NCBI GenBank assembly: GCA_021927905.1
Contig: BLLK01000019.1
Coordinates: 62,001 to 126,000, forward strand
Origin: Chaetoceros tenuissimus
Lineage: Eukaryota > Bacillariophyta > Thalassiosirophyceae > Chaetocerotales > Chaetocerotaceae
DNA length: 64,000 bases
Reading direction: 5' to 3'
The stretch's first letter is position 1, and each line of letters starts with the position of its first letter. The notes beneath the pieces were generated by a model. That model was not told where the DNA came from, did not search any database, and saw only the letters and a list, made by a program, of their open reading frames with translations. The translations under genes and the position numbers were made by a program. Shown piece by piece: positions 51,193 through 61,654 of the stretch.

Positions 51193-52230
51193 TTAACCCT
51201 TTTCTGCCCAGTTGGGACTAAAAAAATCAGCTTTTCACGAACAAACAACAACATATCCTTAACACAAGCACTACTCTAAATACATAATGAAAACTTCAAT
51301 CTCTTCCAAATTTTAAACATACATACAAAATATTCTCAGTAAGTAGGGAGTGAAGTCAGTTTTTTCCTATATATGAAATTACTAACAAAATTCGCCGTTA
51401 TAGCACGATGAGTGGTTCTGAGATCAGTTTCAGCGATGATTGTACTTAAGGCTATGTATCTGATGACAGAGTTGCACAATCCACATGCCCAATACCTCCC
51501 GGTGAACTTGATGTATTAAGGAATGATTTGGAAGCGAGACCTGTGGAACTTGTAGGTCAATCCATCGAATACTCAAATTGTGAAGATGAGCCTTCAAATG
51601 GGATTGAAAAAGAGCACTCATCTGTTGACAATGAAAGAGTCTATATCACTTACAATATGCTTATTCTTAGTACAAATTTGATTGAAGATCATTACAATGG
51701 TATTCTTATATCAGTTGGGCATATCAGATGGTACCATTGTTTATTTTTCTGGCTATTAGATCGATTTGTAGATCTACTCAGTGTAACATAAAAATCTCGA
51801 TTTTGGCGATAAATTTCATAGACTGTAGGAATCGCTCTATAGCGTCTTCAAAACCCATCTAAGTTCCATATCTCTCGACTCATATCGTTTCAACAATGTT
51901 CAGAGAAGGATTTTGAGCTATCAAATGTATTCATATCACCTTGTAATGCATATAAATTCGCGTCCCCAAAAAATAGCAACTTTTTGTATTACGTTTTTTG
52001 TATGACATTTTGACCCCATGACTGGACGTCATTGGAAAAATGTGTATTGAAAGTATAGGATATCTCATCAAATACATGTATGAAAATAAATGTATTTTGC
52101 ACACGCACCCAACACATATAGAGAAGAAAAATAACGTAATTGGAATTACTCAAATTGGTCAAATATCGATCATTTTAGGATATTCGCTAAAAATTGAGCA
52201 GTTTTGAGCAGCTGGGCAGAAAAGGGTTAA
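51193..52230. mobile_element. piggyBac-like non-autonomous element at a TTAA site
   Basis: TTAACCCTTTTCTGCCCAG (51193-51211) is mirrored perfectly at 52212-52230. It shares tip TTAACCCTTT-YCT and interior segments (CAAAAAATAGCAACTTTTTG near 51967; CGATTTTGGCGATAAATTTC near 51803) with the element at 19967-20996. A remnant N-terminal frame starts at 51409 (MSGSEISFSDDCT, then stop), and the open frame at 51528-51791 has acidic residues. Both are consistent with leftovers of a transposase gene, but no DDD catalytic core remains. Confidence 0.8.
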
Positions 52231-52702
52231 GAAATCTTCATGAGAAGGAGTCAAGGTGAGAATGCAGTCAGTGGTGTTGTCACATCTAGCGCGACACGTG
52301 GCCGTTCCTCCTATCCTCACGTGTTTTTAGAATTGAAATAATAGAAAAGAACAATGAACAAACAGTAGAGTTTCAAACATCTACGGAATTGATTTTATTG
52401 AGCATTCTATTGTAGATATATAGCTGATAAAAACATGAAGAGCGCATAGTTGCTAGATGCGTAGATTGTACTATAGAATGTAGTAGTGACGAAAAGAAAA
52501 ACAATAGTTCAAGCAAGTTAATGCTGATCTTATTAGATTGGATTGAGCTATGTACACAAAATTGCTCACTAGAACTTGTAATATGAATTTGTATCCATGA
52601 CTGAAGAAAATCTACACTGAGTAGATGCTACAAAAATTTTAGTAGGCCCCAAAAGACGAAAGAAAGAGCAGTTGCTTGTTCTCTCTCGACAGGAGTTTGA
52701 AA
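52231..52702. other. Spacer
   Basis: No gene seen between the piggyBac-like element and the first copy of the basic family. Confidence 0.4.
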
Positions 52703-53242
52703 TCATTTTCTTTTGACTATTGGCTTGCTTTGGTGTATCATCCTCTGAAGAACCTTTTGATTTACATTGAATTTATAGGATAGGGTTGATACCTTGGCCT
52801 TGACACATTTCTTCTTTTTATCTTTACACATCCTCATCACTCGAACATTGACTACTACCTCCTTTCGTTTAGGATTCTTCTTGAGTTCAGATAGAACAGA
52901 GTCGGCAATTTCCTTTAATCCTAGCGTTGTCGAGTCCATAAGCCTATCAATAGGGGTCCTTATGGTCGTTGTGGTAGCAGGTGCAATAGCAGAAGAGGTC
53001 CTTGTATCACTAGCACCAGTACGAGTCGTTGACCTTACTATCTCCTCGTCACCTATCAACCTTTCAGGATTGATATTACTATCACAAGACCTATTCAGCT
53101 TCTGTCTAGCTAGTACAATACTCGAAACTTTCTTCTTCATGGTTAGATTCATATTGAATGATTGTGCACTGGCTGGTGGATTGATTTCTGAATTTCTATT
53201 TTTTATGGTAGACAGGTCAGCCCTTATCTTTCGCGGCTCCAT
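52703..53242 (-). CDS. Unrecognised basic protein family, copy 1
   Basis: 179 residues, one exon. The variable N-terminus (1-105) is Ser/Thr/Asn-rich. The conserved core begins LMDSTTLGLKEIADSVLSEL and continues KKNPKRKEVVVNVRVMRMCK, KKCVKAKVSTLSYKFNVNQK and VLQRMIHQ. The core is strongly basic with alternating hydrophobic strands and a final helix-like stretch. No known domain is recognised. A nucleic-acid-binding role is possible from composition only. It is a tandem relative of copies at 53623 and 54841. Confidence 0.65.
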   Translation of the reverse strand: MEPRKIRADLSTIKNRNSEINPPASAQSFNMNLTMKKKVSSIVLARQKLNRSCDSNINPERLIGDEEIVRSTTRTGASDTRTSSAIAPATTTTIRTPIDRLMDSTTLGLKEIADSVLSELKKNPKRKEVVVNVRVMRMCKDKKKKCVKAKVSTLSYKFNVNQKVLQRMIHQSKPIVKRK

Positions 53243-53622
53243 ATTTCAACCTTTTCTTCACGCTGCCCTTGAAGCTGGCATTCATAGAGACCCACTATCG
53301 TGAGAAAACCTAAAATGTCCTTTTTGAAGATGAGAATGTCTGAGAGGAATGCATACTGACAATGACGAAAGGTTGAAATTTGTGACAACGGTGTTCTGGT
53401 TCATGAAAATACATTTCACATTTGATATTTAATTGTTCATGTAGACCTAGTCAAGTAGTAGATATTTTTTGATTTGGTTCATAAAAAGTTTAAATTTACA
53501 AAATTGAGCTTCGATCAACAAAAACGCTCTTGAATCTTATATAATAGCTAGCTATGTACATGTCGTCATTCATATTCTAACGACTCCCTGGCTGCCTCCT
53601 GAGATATAATCTTTACATTTCA

Positions 53623-54045
53623 TTAGATACTGACTTTCCTTATGCTTTCCTGCTTCTTTATCATCTTCTGTAGAACCTTCTGGTTCACTTTCAGCCTATA
53701 CGATAGCTTGGTTATCTTTGCCTTGGTATAGCATTTCTTGTTCTTGTTCTTGTTCTTGTCCCTGCATAATCTCATTACTCGTACATGGACTACAACTTCT
53801 TTCTTTTTGGGATCCTTTTGAAGTTCTGAGATGACAGAGTTTGCAATCTCTTGTAGTCCTAGAGTTGTCGAGTCCATAAGACTGCTATACATGTTCTTTG
53901 AGGAGGAGGTAGTTACAGCAGAACAATTGTTCTTATCACTCAATGTAAGAGCGTTGAGAGCATTTCTAGTACCATCTGTATCGAGAACCGATTGATTTAA
54001 TGCAGTATTAGAAGATGCATTTGTGTTTGCGATATATGAAAGCAT
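53623..54045 (-). CDS. Unrecognised basic protein family, copy 2
   Basis: 140 residues. The core LMDSTTLGLQEIANSVISEL and KKEVVVHVRVMRLCRDKNKN is very like copy 3. A short (NK)n-type expansion, KNKNKNKKCYTKAK, results from a CTTGTT hexanucleotide run at 53739-53758. It ends VLQKMIKKQESIRKVSI. The N-terminal 58 residues are unique and low complexity. Function unknown. Confidence 0.65.
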   Translation of the reverse strand: MLSYIANTNASSNTALNQSVLDTDGTRNALNALTLSDKNNCSAVTTSSSKNMYSSLMDSTTLGLQEIANSVISELQKDPKKKEVVVHVRVMRLCRDKNKNKNKKCYTKAKITKLSYRLKVNQKVLQKMIKKQESIRKVSI

Positions 54046-54840
54046 TGTTGGTTGTTTTATTAGTTAGTTTGGTTGCAAATTTGCCTTTTCTGTTTTTATG
54101 TGAAGAATATTCCTATCTCTTTGATAGATTCTCTTCAGGCCTTCCAATTTTGTCTGCAGCATCTGATTCGCCATGCGGACCGAATGAGAAGTCAAGAATC
54201 GTTTAATAATCACAAAGGCTGTTCATCTCAGAAAGTAGGAATTCTCTATGGAATGAATATCATTACTATGCATGAAGACCCGTTTGAAGAGTGTGCACCA
54301 CACTTCTCATCTCTCTTTACAATTTGCATCTTTTTCATATCTTATTTCTTATTGTTCTACAATACTGGATAAAATATTGGTATGCATTCTGAATTCAAAT
54401 TTACTCTGGGAAGCCAAGGATTTCAATTATAAAAGTATTCATTCCCGTTGAGGCGTAAAGCTCCTTCAACACTGAAGTCGTTCTTGATATCTTACCAACA
54501 ACTATCTGTCTTTTAATTCATATATCATACTTTGACGTACTTGCCTCTTTTTTTGATGGAGGGACTTGGCGTAGTATCATCAGTTACTTTCCCCCTTTGC
54601 TAGGTGATGGACCACTAGAACTGTTACATCGTCATGAATTAAAGTGTGAGTTTAGAACACTGTCGTCGTGATTACCCAAACTCGAGCGAGGAGTGAAAAG
54701 TTTTAGGATTTGCAAGATTCAACTGAGTTGGAAACACTACTTTTATTTTCTTCGTTCAGAATGATACTCATTTGATCTCATGCAAATAACTTGGAAAAAG
54801 ATAAAACGAATTTTCAAAGATCTATTTCTCTATTTTATCA
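54046..54840. other. Spacer
   Basis: Nearly 800 bp; short plus-strand frames at 54015-54372 have no recognisable features. Nothing else supported. Confidence 0.35.
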
Positions 54841-55236
54841 CTAGATACTACTGACTTTCCTTATTCTTTCCTGCTTCTTTATCATCTTCTGTAGAACCTT
54901 CTGGTTTACCTTCAACCTATACGATAGCTTGGTTATCTTTGCCTAGGTATAGCACTTCTTCTTGTCCTTGCATAATCTCATTACTCGTACATGGACTACA
55001 ACTTCTTTCTTTTTGGGATCCTTTTGAAGTTCTGAGATGACAGAGTTTGCAATCTCTTGTAGTCCTAGAGTTGTCGAGTCCATAAGACTTCTGCACATAC
55101 TGGAGGTTGCAGTCGCATTTTCTTTGTCATGATGTTCGCGAATACTGAGAGAGTTGAGATCGTTGATAAGAGAAACTGTTTTACTTTGCGAAGCAAAAGT
55201 AGATGATGAATCTGCGTTTTGGATAAAGGAAACCAT
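54841..55236 (-). pseudogene. Unrecognised basic protein family, copy 3, stopped by TAG
   Basis: Starts MVSFIQNADSSSTFASQSKT, then the conserved core LMDSTTLGLQEIANSVISEL to KKCYT. There TAG replaces the AAG lysine codon of copy 2 (CYT-stop-AKITKLSYRLKVNQK). Beyond the stop the frame is perfect to the natural end (KVSSI then TAG at 54843-54841). A truncated 97-residue protein is possible. About 90% identical to copy 2 over the core by eye, so the duplication and stop are recent. Confidence 0.75.
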
Positions 55237-55902
55237 TGCTGCTGTGTGTGATTGCTATTATGATTCTTTGTGAAAATTTGCGTTTTATTTTTTTATGAGA
55301 CATAGGGATACTTATGCATATTTTTCTTTCTCATTTTTCTGTTTTCCGCCTTCCCGATCACGTCTTCAACATGCAGTCCGAATCTTCATACCAGAAGCAA
55401 CTGAACAAAATGTGATAAGGAAATATCAAGTAGGGGCGTTCTATTCAGAAAGTGGGAATTCCCGCCATCTTTATTGTTCCAGATAGATGAAGACCCGTTT
55501 TTTATCATACTGCTGCTTCTAAAAAATGATGATTTAAAATATAGAATTGTTACTTAGAGATGGTGTGGTGCGTATAGACACCTGATTTTCTTCACCAAGC
55601 GATCTCTATGCAGCTTTCCCTACGTTGCGAAGGCCAAAAATATCAGTTTAAGAAGCATGTATCGAGCGTTTCTGTGTTACTGTATGGTGCAGACGACAAT
55701 TGCTACTAATAAGTTATCTTCTACCACCACGATGATCAATATCTCTCATTTCAATGTTTCTGCTACGGCGTTCATGATATTTATTAGTACGTTCTATGTA
55801 TGCATTTGCACCTTTTACATTCCATTTCCATAAATAACTCCTGGCTTGTTGAATACTTTGTTGTTCTGTTTGTCGAGAAGTGAAATGTTGTCCTTGTCCT
55901 AA
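55237..55902. other. Spacer
   Basis: No gene supported. One short plus-strand frame at 55295 appears accidental. Confidence 0.35.
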
Positions 55903-56538
55903 CTAGATACCCTTTGCAACTCCTCCATAAGGAAACTTAGTGGACCCAAAACTTCGAAGAACTTTCAGAAGACGATCACTGCAAACGTGTCCCTGCTTAT
56001 GATCATGGTGATGATGCTGTAAATGATGTGCGCGCATCTTCTCTCCATTCTCACCACCTTTTTCACTTTTCTTCTTCACGACATCCACATGATTCTCTTG
56101 AATTTCATTCATAATATAAATATCATTAGGAATATCACTCTCCAATCTGCTTCTCAATAACTCAATCACTTCTGCTCTTCTGATAACCTCCTGTTTGTTT
56201 GCATTGTAACATTCACACTGTATGTTCGGCACATTATTCTCAAGCAACTCAATCAAAATACTATTTGCTTCTCTCGTACGTAAATGATAGTATCCCGTTG
56301 CACCATTATCTATAGTACCCCACACATAATCGGAGTATAAATTATGCACTTCAAAAGGGGGAGTCAGAGGCGGTGTGTCATCTTGTACAAAGCATGGATG
56401 CTTATCGTCCACTTTATCTGTAGGTTTTAGCCATGCTTGAAACGTGATTGGGTATACTGTGAAAGATGATGCTAGAACTGGTGCAACTGTTTGTATTTGC
56501 TTGTTGATGTCCATGTATGTAATTGCGGTCGTTGTCAT
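55903..56538 (-). CDS. Unrecognised protein with His-rich tail
   Basis: 211 residues, ATG start. Residues 1-150 look globular (FTVYPITFQAWLKP, PPFEVHNLYSDYVWGTIDNG, EVIRRAEVIELLRSRLESD). A Lys/Glu-rich hinge and HHLQHHHHDHKQGH (about 171-184) follow, then LLKVLRSFGSTKFPYGG. The His cluster could bind metal. No signal peptide, membrane segment or known domain is seen. A single-exon gene is plausible; confidence is limited by lack of homologues in the window. Confidence 0.55.
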   Translation of the reverse strand: MTTTAITYMDINKQIQTVAPVLASSFTVYPITFQAWLKPTDKVDDKHPCFVQDDTPPLTPPFEVHNLYSDYVWGTIDNGATGYYHLRTREANSILIELLENNVPNIQCECYNANKQEVIRRAEVIELLRSRLESDIPNDIYIMNEIQENHVDVVKKKSEKGGENGEKMRAHHLQHHHHDHKQGHVCSDRLLKVLRSFGSTKFPYGGVAKGI

Positions 56539-57009
56539 TGTTGGTTGGATAATTTCGAATTAATCGCTCGTTTGCGTCTTTGATTTTGATAAGGTTCATA
56601 TGAGATAAAGATTAGGTTCACATATTAAACATAACTTTGCAGTCGTGAAGAAGTTGATTGCATATGCAACCAACAATCAACAAGATGAAAGGTGGAGTGA
56701 TGAGAAGCATCTCATCTCGAAAGAATGCATCAATCAAATGTGATCATGTGACAGTATTTGGTATTTGGTATTTGGCGCGACTAAGTGAGAACCCCTTCTA
56801 TATGTGAAAAAGATAGAAAAGAGAAAGGGATGCAAAAAGATACTTCAAAGAACATATCTGTCTCATTATTCTCGAGCAAAAAGTTTCATTTGATCTAATT
56901 CAATTCAATTTGGTTCATGAAAAAGGACCCTACATGTTTTTTTTTGCTTCATCGAGACGAGAAAGCCTTTGATTGATACGTTTTCACGAACAGATACGAG
57001 AAAGAGAAC
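56539..57009. other. Divergent promoter region
   Basis: No gene seen between the His-rich gene and the deformylase. A T-rich run lies at 56936-56946. Confidence 0.4.
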
Positions 57010-58269
57010 ATGAGATCCAAAAGAATGTCGTCATCTTATGCACTCCTCTGTTGCTTGGAAATGTTTCTACTCGTGATCACTGTGAACTCATTTCAAATAG
57101 CAAATCATCATGGTAGGATTTTTAAACAGAAAATAACACGATTGTCTGCAACTACAAGAAGGAAGCATCTCGAAAATATTTCAAGTATAATCTTTTCATC
57201 AGCAGCATCACCCCTCATTGCATCAGCCAAAGATAGTGAAATAAACCTCGAAAACTTTTCATACAACAGTCAATGGACTGGCACAGCACTGAAACTTTTA
57301 TCTCCCAAGCAAGCATCAGAACTTCCAAATGATGTATATGATATGGGTCGATGGCCTGATCCTATTCTTCGACGACCAGCCACTCGTTCCAATATAAATT
57401 CTCTAGATGTATACTCCATCGCAAAGAAACTTCGTATAACTGCCAGAGTCAACAAGGCAGTTGGGTTAGCAGCTCAGCAATGTGGAATAGACTTTTCAAT
57501 CATATTTTTAGATGATGCAAAATATTTCAAATCGCCAAAAAGGAAAATGATGGATGAAGGAGGATTATTTTTAATCAATCCACGAATCATTGATCGTTCA
57601 TCCGAGATGGACATGAAAGTATGGAGGGAAGAATGTCTTGTTCTCCCTCCATCCTTTCGAGCAACGGTACTACGAGATGCAAAAGTTTTGGTGCAGTATG
57701 AAAATCTTGAAGGTAATACAAAAGAAATTTCTTTACATGGAGAACAAGCGCGGTGTTTACAGCATGAATTGGATCATGATAGAGGAATTTTGATTACAGA
57801 TCATGTTTCATTGGAGGATCTCGAAAATGATGTAATGAGGAACATTGAATCCACTGGGCATGATGAAAGGCAATTGCTTGCTTATAGTCGCTTCATCGAT
57901 GATCCTATAGATAATGGAAGTGGAAGTAAAGATTTATTCTTGACAAAGAATGAAGAAGGAAAATTTAGTGATACATTTCGAGAGTGGGTAGTACCTCCTG
58001 CAAATGCAGAAGGGAGCGATACTTCTACGAACTCATCACCTACGAATTTTAATACTAACTCAAACACAAATCAAGCTCCAGTAGTTGAGGAGTGTGACGA
58101 AGATTGTAAACAAAAGAGATTGGAAAGAATCAAAGAAAGACGAGCCATGATGCAACAATCGCGGAGTACTGGTAGAGCTGAAGTATTTGAACTTTCAAAA
58201 CAAAGGGCTGCACTATATGGAACAACGTATCAAGGAGCTTCTTGTCCACCTGGAATACCATGCATCTAA
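57010..58269 (+). CDS. PDF: Peptide deformylase, organelle-targeted, with C-terminal extension
   Basis: Removes the N-formyl group from newly made plastid or mitochondrial proteins. 419 residues, one exon. The hydrophobic N-terminus (YALLCCLEMFLLVITVNSFQ) followed by a basic region fits a plastid bipartite leader with Phe at the cleavage site. Motif 1 is VGLAAQQCG (about 151-159), motif 2 EECLVLP (about 207-213; the metal-binding Cys209 is present, the usual Gly of EGCLS is Glu) and motif 3 QHELDHDRG (about 251-259; metal ligands His252 and His256, catalytic Glu253). About 110 residues beyond the domain are Ser/Asn-rich, then ECDEDCKQKRLERIKERRAM and CPPGIPC, longer than usual. Active-site residues are complete. 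Confidence 0.92.
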   Translation: MRSKRMSSSYALLCCLEMFLLVITVNSFQIANHHGRIFKQKITRLSATTRRKHLENISSIIFSSAASPLIASAKDSEINLENFSYNSQWTGTALKLLSPKQASELPNDVYDMGRWPDPILRRPATRSNINSLDVYSIAKKLRITARVNKAVGLAAQQCGIDFSIIFLDDAKYFKSPKRKMMDEGGLFLINPRIIDRSSEMDMKVWREECLVLPPSFRATVLRDAKVLVQYENLEGNTKEISLHGEQARCLQHELDHDRGILITDHVSLEDLENDVMRNIESTGHDERQLLAYSRFIDDPIDNGSGSKDLFLTKNEEGKFSDTFREWVVPPANAEGSDTSTNSSPTNFNTNSNTNQAPVVEECDEDCKQKRLERIKERRAMMQQSRSTGRAEVFELSKQRAALYGTTYQGASCPPGIPCI

Positions 58270-58525
58270 TTTTTCTATACATGAAAATTTTACCCACGTA
58301 TGTTGTGCTATTTTAATTTAAAATGTTACCCAATCTCTTCTCTCTTCATACAACCTCGTGTTCATCTCATGAAAATTCTCCAAATAAGTTCTAGTTGGCA
58401 TTCAAGATGAATTCCTTTGAAGTAGGCCTAAGTTCGTCATCTGCAGTCAATTTCTATACGTTTTTCTACAACCCACAATTGCCATTATCCTTACAATTTC
58501 TATTATGTGGCTGCACTATTACTAA

Positions 58526-58978
58526 CTACTTTTCTATATACAGCTTGCATATACAAAGTGAGCCGTTTTGCCGCTTCTGATTCCGATGTAAGCGCTCATT
58601 GATGCTTTGACACTGATGAAACTGAAGGAGAAGAGCCTGATGGAGAAGAGAAGCAACCTCTCGCTCGCAATGAAGACATCCGCCACAAGAGCATTTAGGC
58701 ATGAAACTTAAGCGAGTCGAGCTCTTCAAGAAAGAAACTCAGCACAGCCGATGAGGATCGCACTCAATGATATTGCTTTTTGAAGGTACTAGTCCTTTAT
58801 GTGTTTTGCACAAGAATTTCGATAATGCTTTGGTAATTGAATGGCCATTGCAATCTTGTTCTTTGCCTGAATCAACTTTAAGCTCATGCTCAAAGCACCA
58901 AATGACATGAGGGCTCTTTCTAGTGTTATGAAGTTCAAGCTTTTTGGAGGGGTTTCGATCACTGCGATTAGCTGACAT
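58526..58978 (-). pseudogene. Small protein frame with one TGA, possibly a diverged member of the 60-63 kb family
   Basis: From ATG 58978 the frame reads MSANRSDRNPSKKLELHNTR, then NGHSITKALSKFLC and SNIIECDPHRLC, to TGA 58739-58741. The same frame then continues with SFMPKCSCGGCLHCEREVAS to 58526. NRSDRNPSKK and NIIECDP recall INRSNQSNKK and NIIEYNP of the 63021 protein, in the same order. That resemblance is weak, and a chance open frame is the alternative. Confidence 0.3.
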
Positions 58979-59849
58979 GTTATTCTACATAAATAATTTT
59001 TATGATATCATTGCGGTATAAAAACTGAATTCAATTGTATTCCTATTCTCATTTGCAGTAATGTTTCGGGATATAGTAAGAAGGCTACTTCAAATGAGAA
59101 GTTAAAAATGCTGATGTGACTGAGAGGATGAGTCACTTTATGACAAGATAAGAAGTGTGCGCATTTGTTTTATTTCAAGCAATAGAAAGAATCGAACATT
59201 GGACCAGACACTTACATTGCTGCTATAAAATATTCAGAGATCTTTTACTCTGATAAATTAGAATAGATGTTTTCGAAATACAGAATCAAATGCAACAAGA
59301 ATCATTCTACTTGAAGTTCAAGTGTCACTTTACTATGCTGTATGGGAATGAAAATAATATCGTAGAAAGCCTTAGAAAAGAATCGAGCGACCAAACCAGC
59401 TTCCTTCTTGATAATAATCATATCAAAGAGAAAGCATCTCTCTTGAAAGAATTGAATCAAAATGAAAGCATTACTGCAGAAGTGAATAACAAACCTCCTG
59501 AAGAAGTAAATTCCTCATCATAGCATAGGGGCATCAAGAAATAAGATCAGTGCGTGTGTTATGTATTTATCATATGCATCTTCCAAATATTGAAAGTTAC
59601 CCATATCTCAATGGCGCTCTTTGCATTCTATCCCCTCTTCTTTATTTTGTTTCGATGGACTAGCATTCGTTCGTGGTTGCAATGTTTCGTCAAAGTACAT
59701 TAACTCGCTGGATTCATTCCTTGAGAGAGGGTTCGGGAGATGATTCGAAAAGAGAATTTTCATTGAAAGAAGAATCAAAAAGTGCCGGCATATTTGTGGA
59801 AGGAAGGATAATATTAGAACCATCCATTTCATCGATAAATATAGTTGCA
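58979..59849. other. Spacer with repeat-unit remnants
   Basis: A 77-codon plus-strand frame (59290-59523; LRKESSDQTSFLLDNNHIKE) is of uncertain reality. The 59695-59865 region resembles 60900-61080 and 62690-62790 (AGAGGGTTCGGGA, then GTGCCGG-type segments), the flank of the tandem family. Confidence 0.4.
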
Positions 59850-60197
59850 TTATACTATACCCTTAGTTATATTGTTTCCCACTTTCAGTAGAAACTGAAC
59901 GATACTATAGTCTTTTTCACATGGATCGTACTCAATCAAGTTTCTGTGCTTAGTACTAGATTTATGCATTGCTGTACTAGTAGAAGATGACGAGGAAGCA
60001 CTTTTTCGATCTGATGGATGATATGATGATATGAATGAGTTCTCAGATGCTACTGCTTCTACCTCCGTACTGCTCCGGCAGCATAGCTCGTCTTCGTGAA
60101 ACAATATGAAATTTGAAAGAGAAGCGTCATAGTTACTGTATCTGCGCCTTTTATTGCACTTCTTGTTGCTCTGATGTGATCTATTGATGATAGCCAT
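59850..60197 (-). CDS. Unrecognised small tandem family, copy 1 (diverged C-terminus)
   Basis: 115 residues: MAIINRSHQSNKKCNKRRRY, ASLSNFILFHEDELC, a Ser-rich middle (SASSSSSTSTA), NLIEYDPCEKDY, then a C-terminus (SIVQFLLKVGNN) that departs from copies 2 and 3, which continue YEPLDFEKDWSKDL. A deletion has replaced the conserved end, so this may be a decaying copy. A basic N-terminus (NKRRRY) could be a nuclear signal. Function unknown. Confidence 0.5.
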   Translation of the reverse strand: MAIINRSHQSNKKCNKRRRYSNYDASLSNFILFHEDELCCRSSTEVEAVASENSFISSYHPSDRKSASSSSSTSTAMHKSSTKHRNLIEYDPCEKDYSIVQFLLKVGNNITKGIV

Positions 60198-61257
60198 GAT
60201 GTCGAAATATAGGAGGTCCAGCTAGGTGTTTTTAACGCTGTGGTGGATATTTTATGAGACCACGAGAGTTATATTGACTATTGATTGAGACGTTCAAGAA
60301 GAAGCGTTCTCGAGTCGAGAAGATCAAGATATCCATGTGATCGTTCTTAGAATGATATGTCACAGTTGGGCTTCGCAAACATGAATTCAGTTACTACATT
60401 AGCCTATTAGTCCGACCGCGCACTTGCAGGAAAGTTGGATCAGATAGGAAGTAATTTACTTCGTTACATCATTTTCACATCCATGCACCTTACAATACCA
60501 AATTGAACAATTCAAAACGTTCAGATGTATGTAGATGCAGAATACATGCACATTAAGACAAAGTTCTGATGCAACTGATTTCGATTACAATTCGATCCTT
60601 TGGAGCACTTTCGAGTGAGAAGCCTAGAAATGATCGATCTTACTTGTCGGATGAGAAAAGCTTAAAAATACACAAAAATAGCTCTCATAATGTAACACGG
60701 AGTCACGATACTCTCACAAAAAATGATGTAGTGAACTTCCATTCCTTGATACTTTGATAGGGTCTACATGAACACAAAGATAAAAATGAGTCTATTCGAG
60801 TCAATGGAAGCACTACCGAGTTTCGTATATGATATTGTATGATTTTAATGTATTTTAATAGACTAGCGAGTTCATCCACTCTGTTTTCTTCTCTATTTTC
60901 GATTGCCTCCATGAGAGGGTTCGGGAAGCTGCTTTGAGAAGAGTGAGAATGAGAAGTAAAAGCCTTTTCTCCAGCTATGTCTGCTAGAAAATGCCGGGGA
61001 TCTTGTGGAGGATTGGATCGATTCAGAACCTCTGATCCTTAGATTGCCCTTCTTGCAAAGCTTGATTTCTTGACTATATAAATGAAGGTAAACAGTTAAT
61101 GAATAACAAAACATTTCTATATTTAGTGTAGTATGCAATATTCACATCCTTGGAAGCATAAAGAAACTCATCTTTTTGTATCCCAGTATTATTCATTTAC
61201 CCTTTTATTGTCTCTCTGCAATCGTAGGCCTTGTCGTAAGTTGTAAGTTAGCGCTGA
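60198..61257. other. Spacer, part of the duplication unit
   Basis: No gene supported. 60980-61205 aligns with 62720-62995 (GGATCGATTCAGAACCTC; TATCCCAGTAT), marking the 3' flank shared by copies 2 and 3. Confidence 0.5.
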
Positions 61258-61654
61258 CTAACTTCTCTTGAATTTCTTGCGCTCTGAATGATCTTCGTTG
61301 GAATCCAAGTTGGAACAGATATTTCGCATGTGAATTTCGTAATTCTTCTTCAAATCTTTGCTCCAGTCCTTTTTGAAATCGAGAGGTTCATAGATATCTT
61401 CGTATGGATCGTATTCAATCAGATTGGCGTACTTGCTACCACATTCATGTGATGTACTGATAGGAGACAATGAAGAAGAACTTTTTCGATCCAAAACATG
61501 ATACAGTATAATAGGCTTGTCACATTCTAATGCTTCTTTCTCGGTTACAACTGTGGCCGCATAGCTCGTCTTCGTGGAACAAGATTACATTTGAAAGTGA
61601 AGCGTAATTGTTACTGTATCTGTGCCTCTTGTTGTTTTGATTTGATCTATTCAT
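61258..61654 (-). pseudogene. Unrecognised small tandem family, copy 2, frameshifted
   Basis: From ATG 61654: MNRSNQNNKRHRYSNNYASL, NVILFHEDELCGHSC. A one-base shift near 61560-61570 then breaks the frame. The other frame continues EALECDKPIILYHVLDRKSS, ANLIEYDPYEDIYEPLDF and KKDWSKDLKKNYEIHMRNI to the stop at 61258-61260. Copy 3 has the same residues in one frame (QSLECDKLIIQYHASDRK), so the shift is in this copy. Confidence 0.7.
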
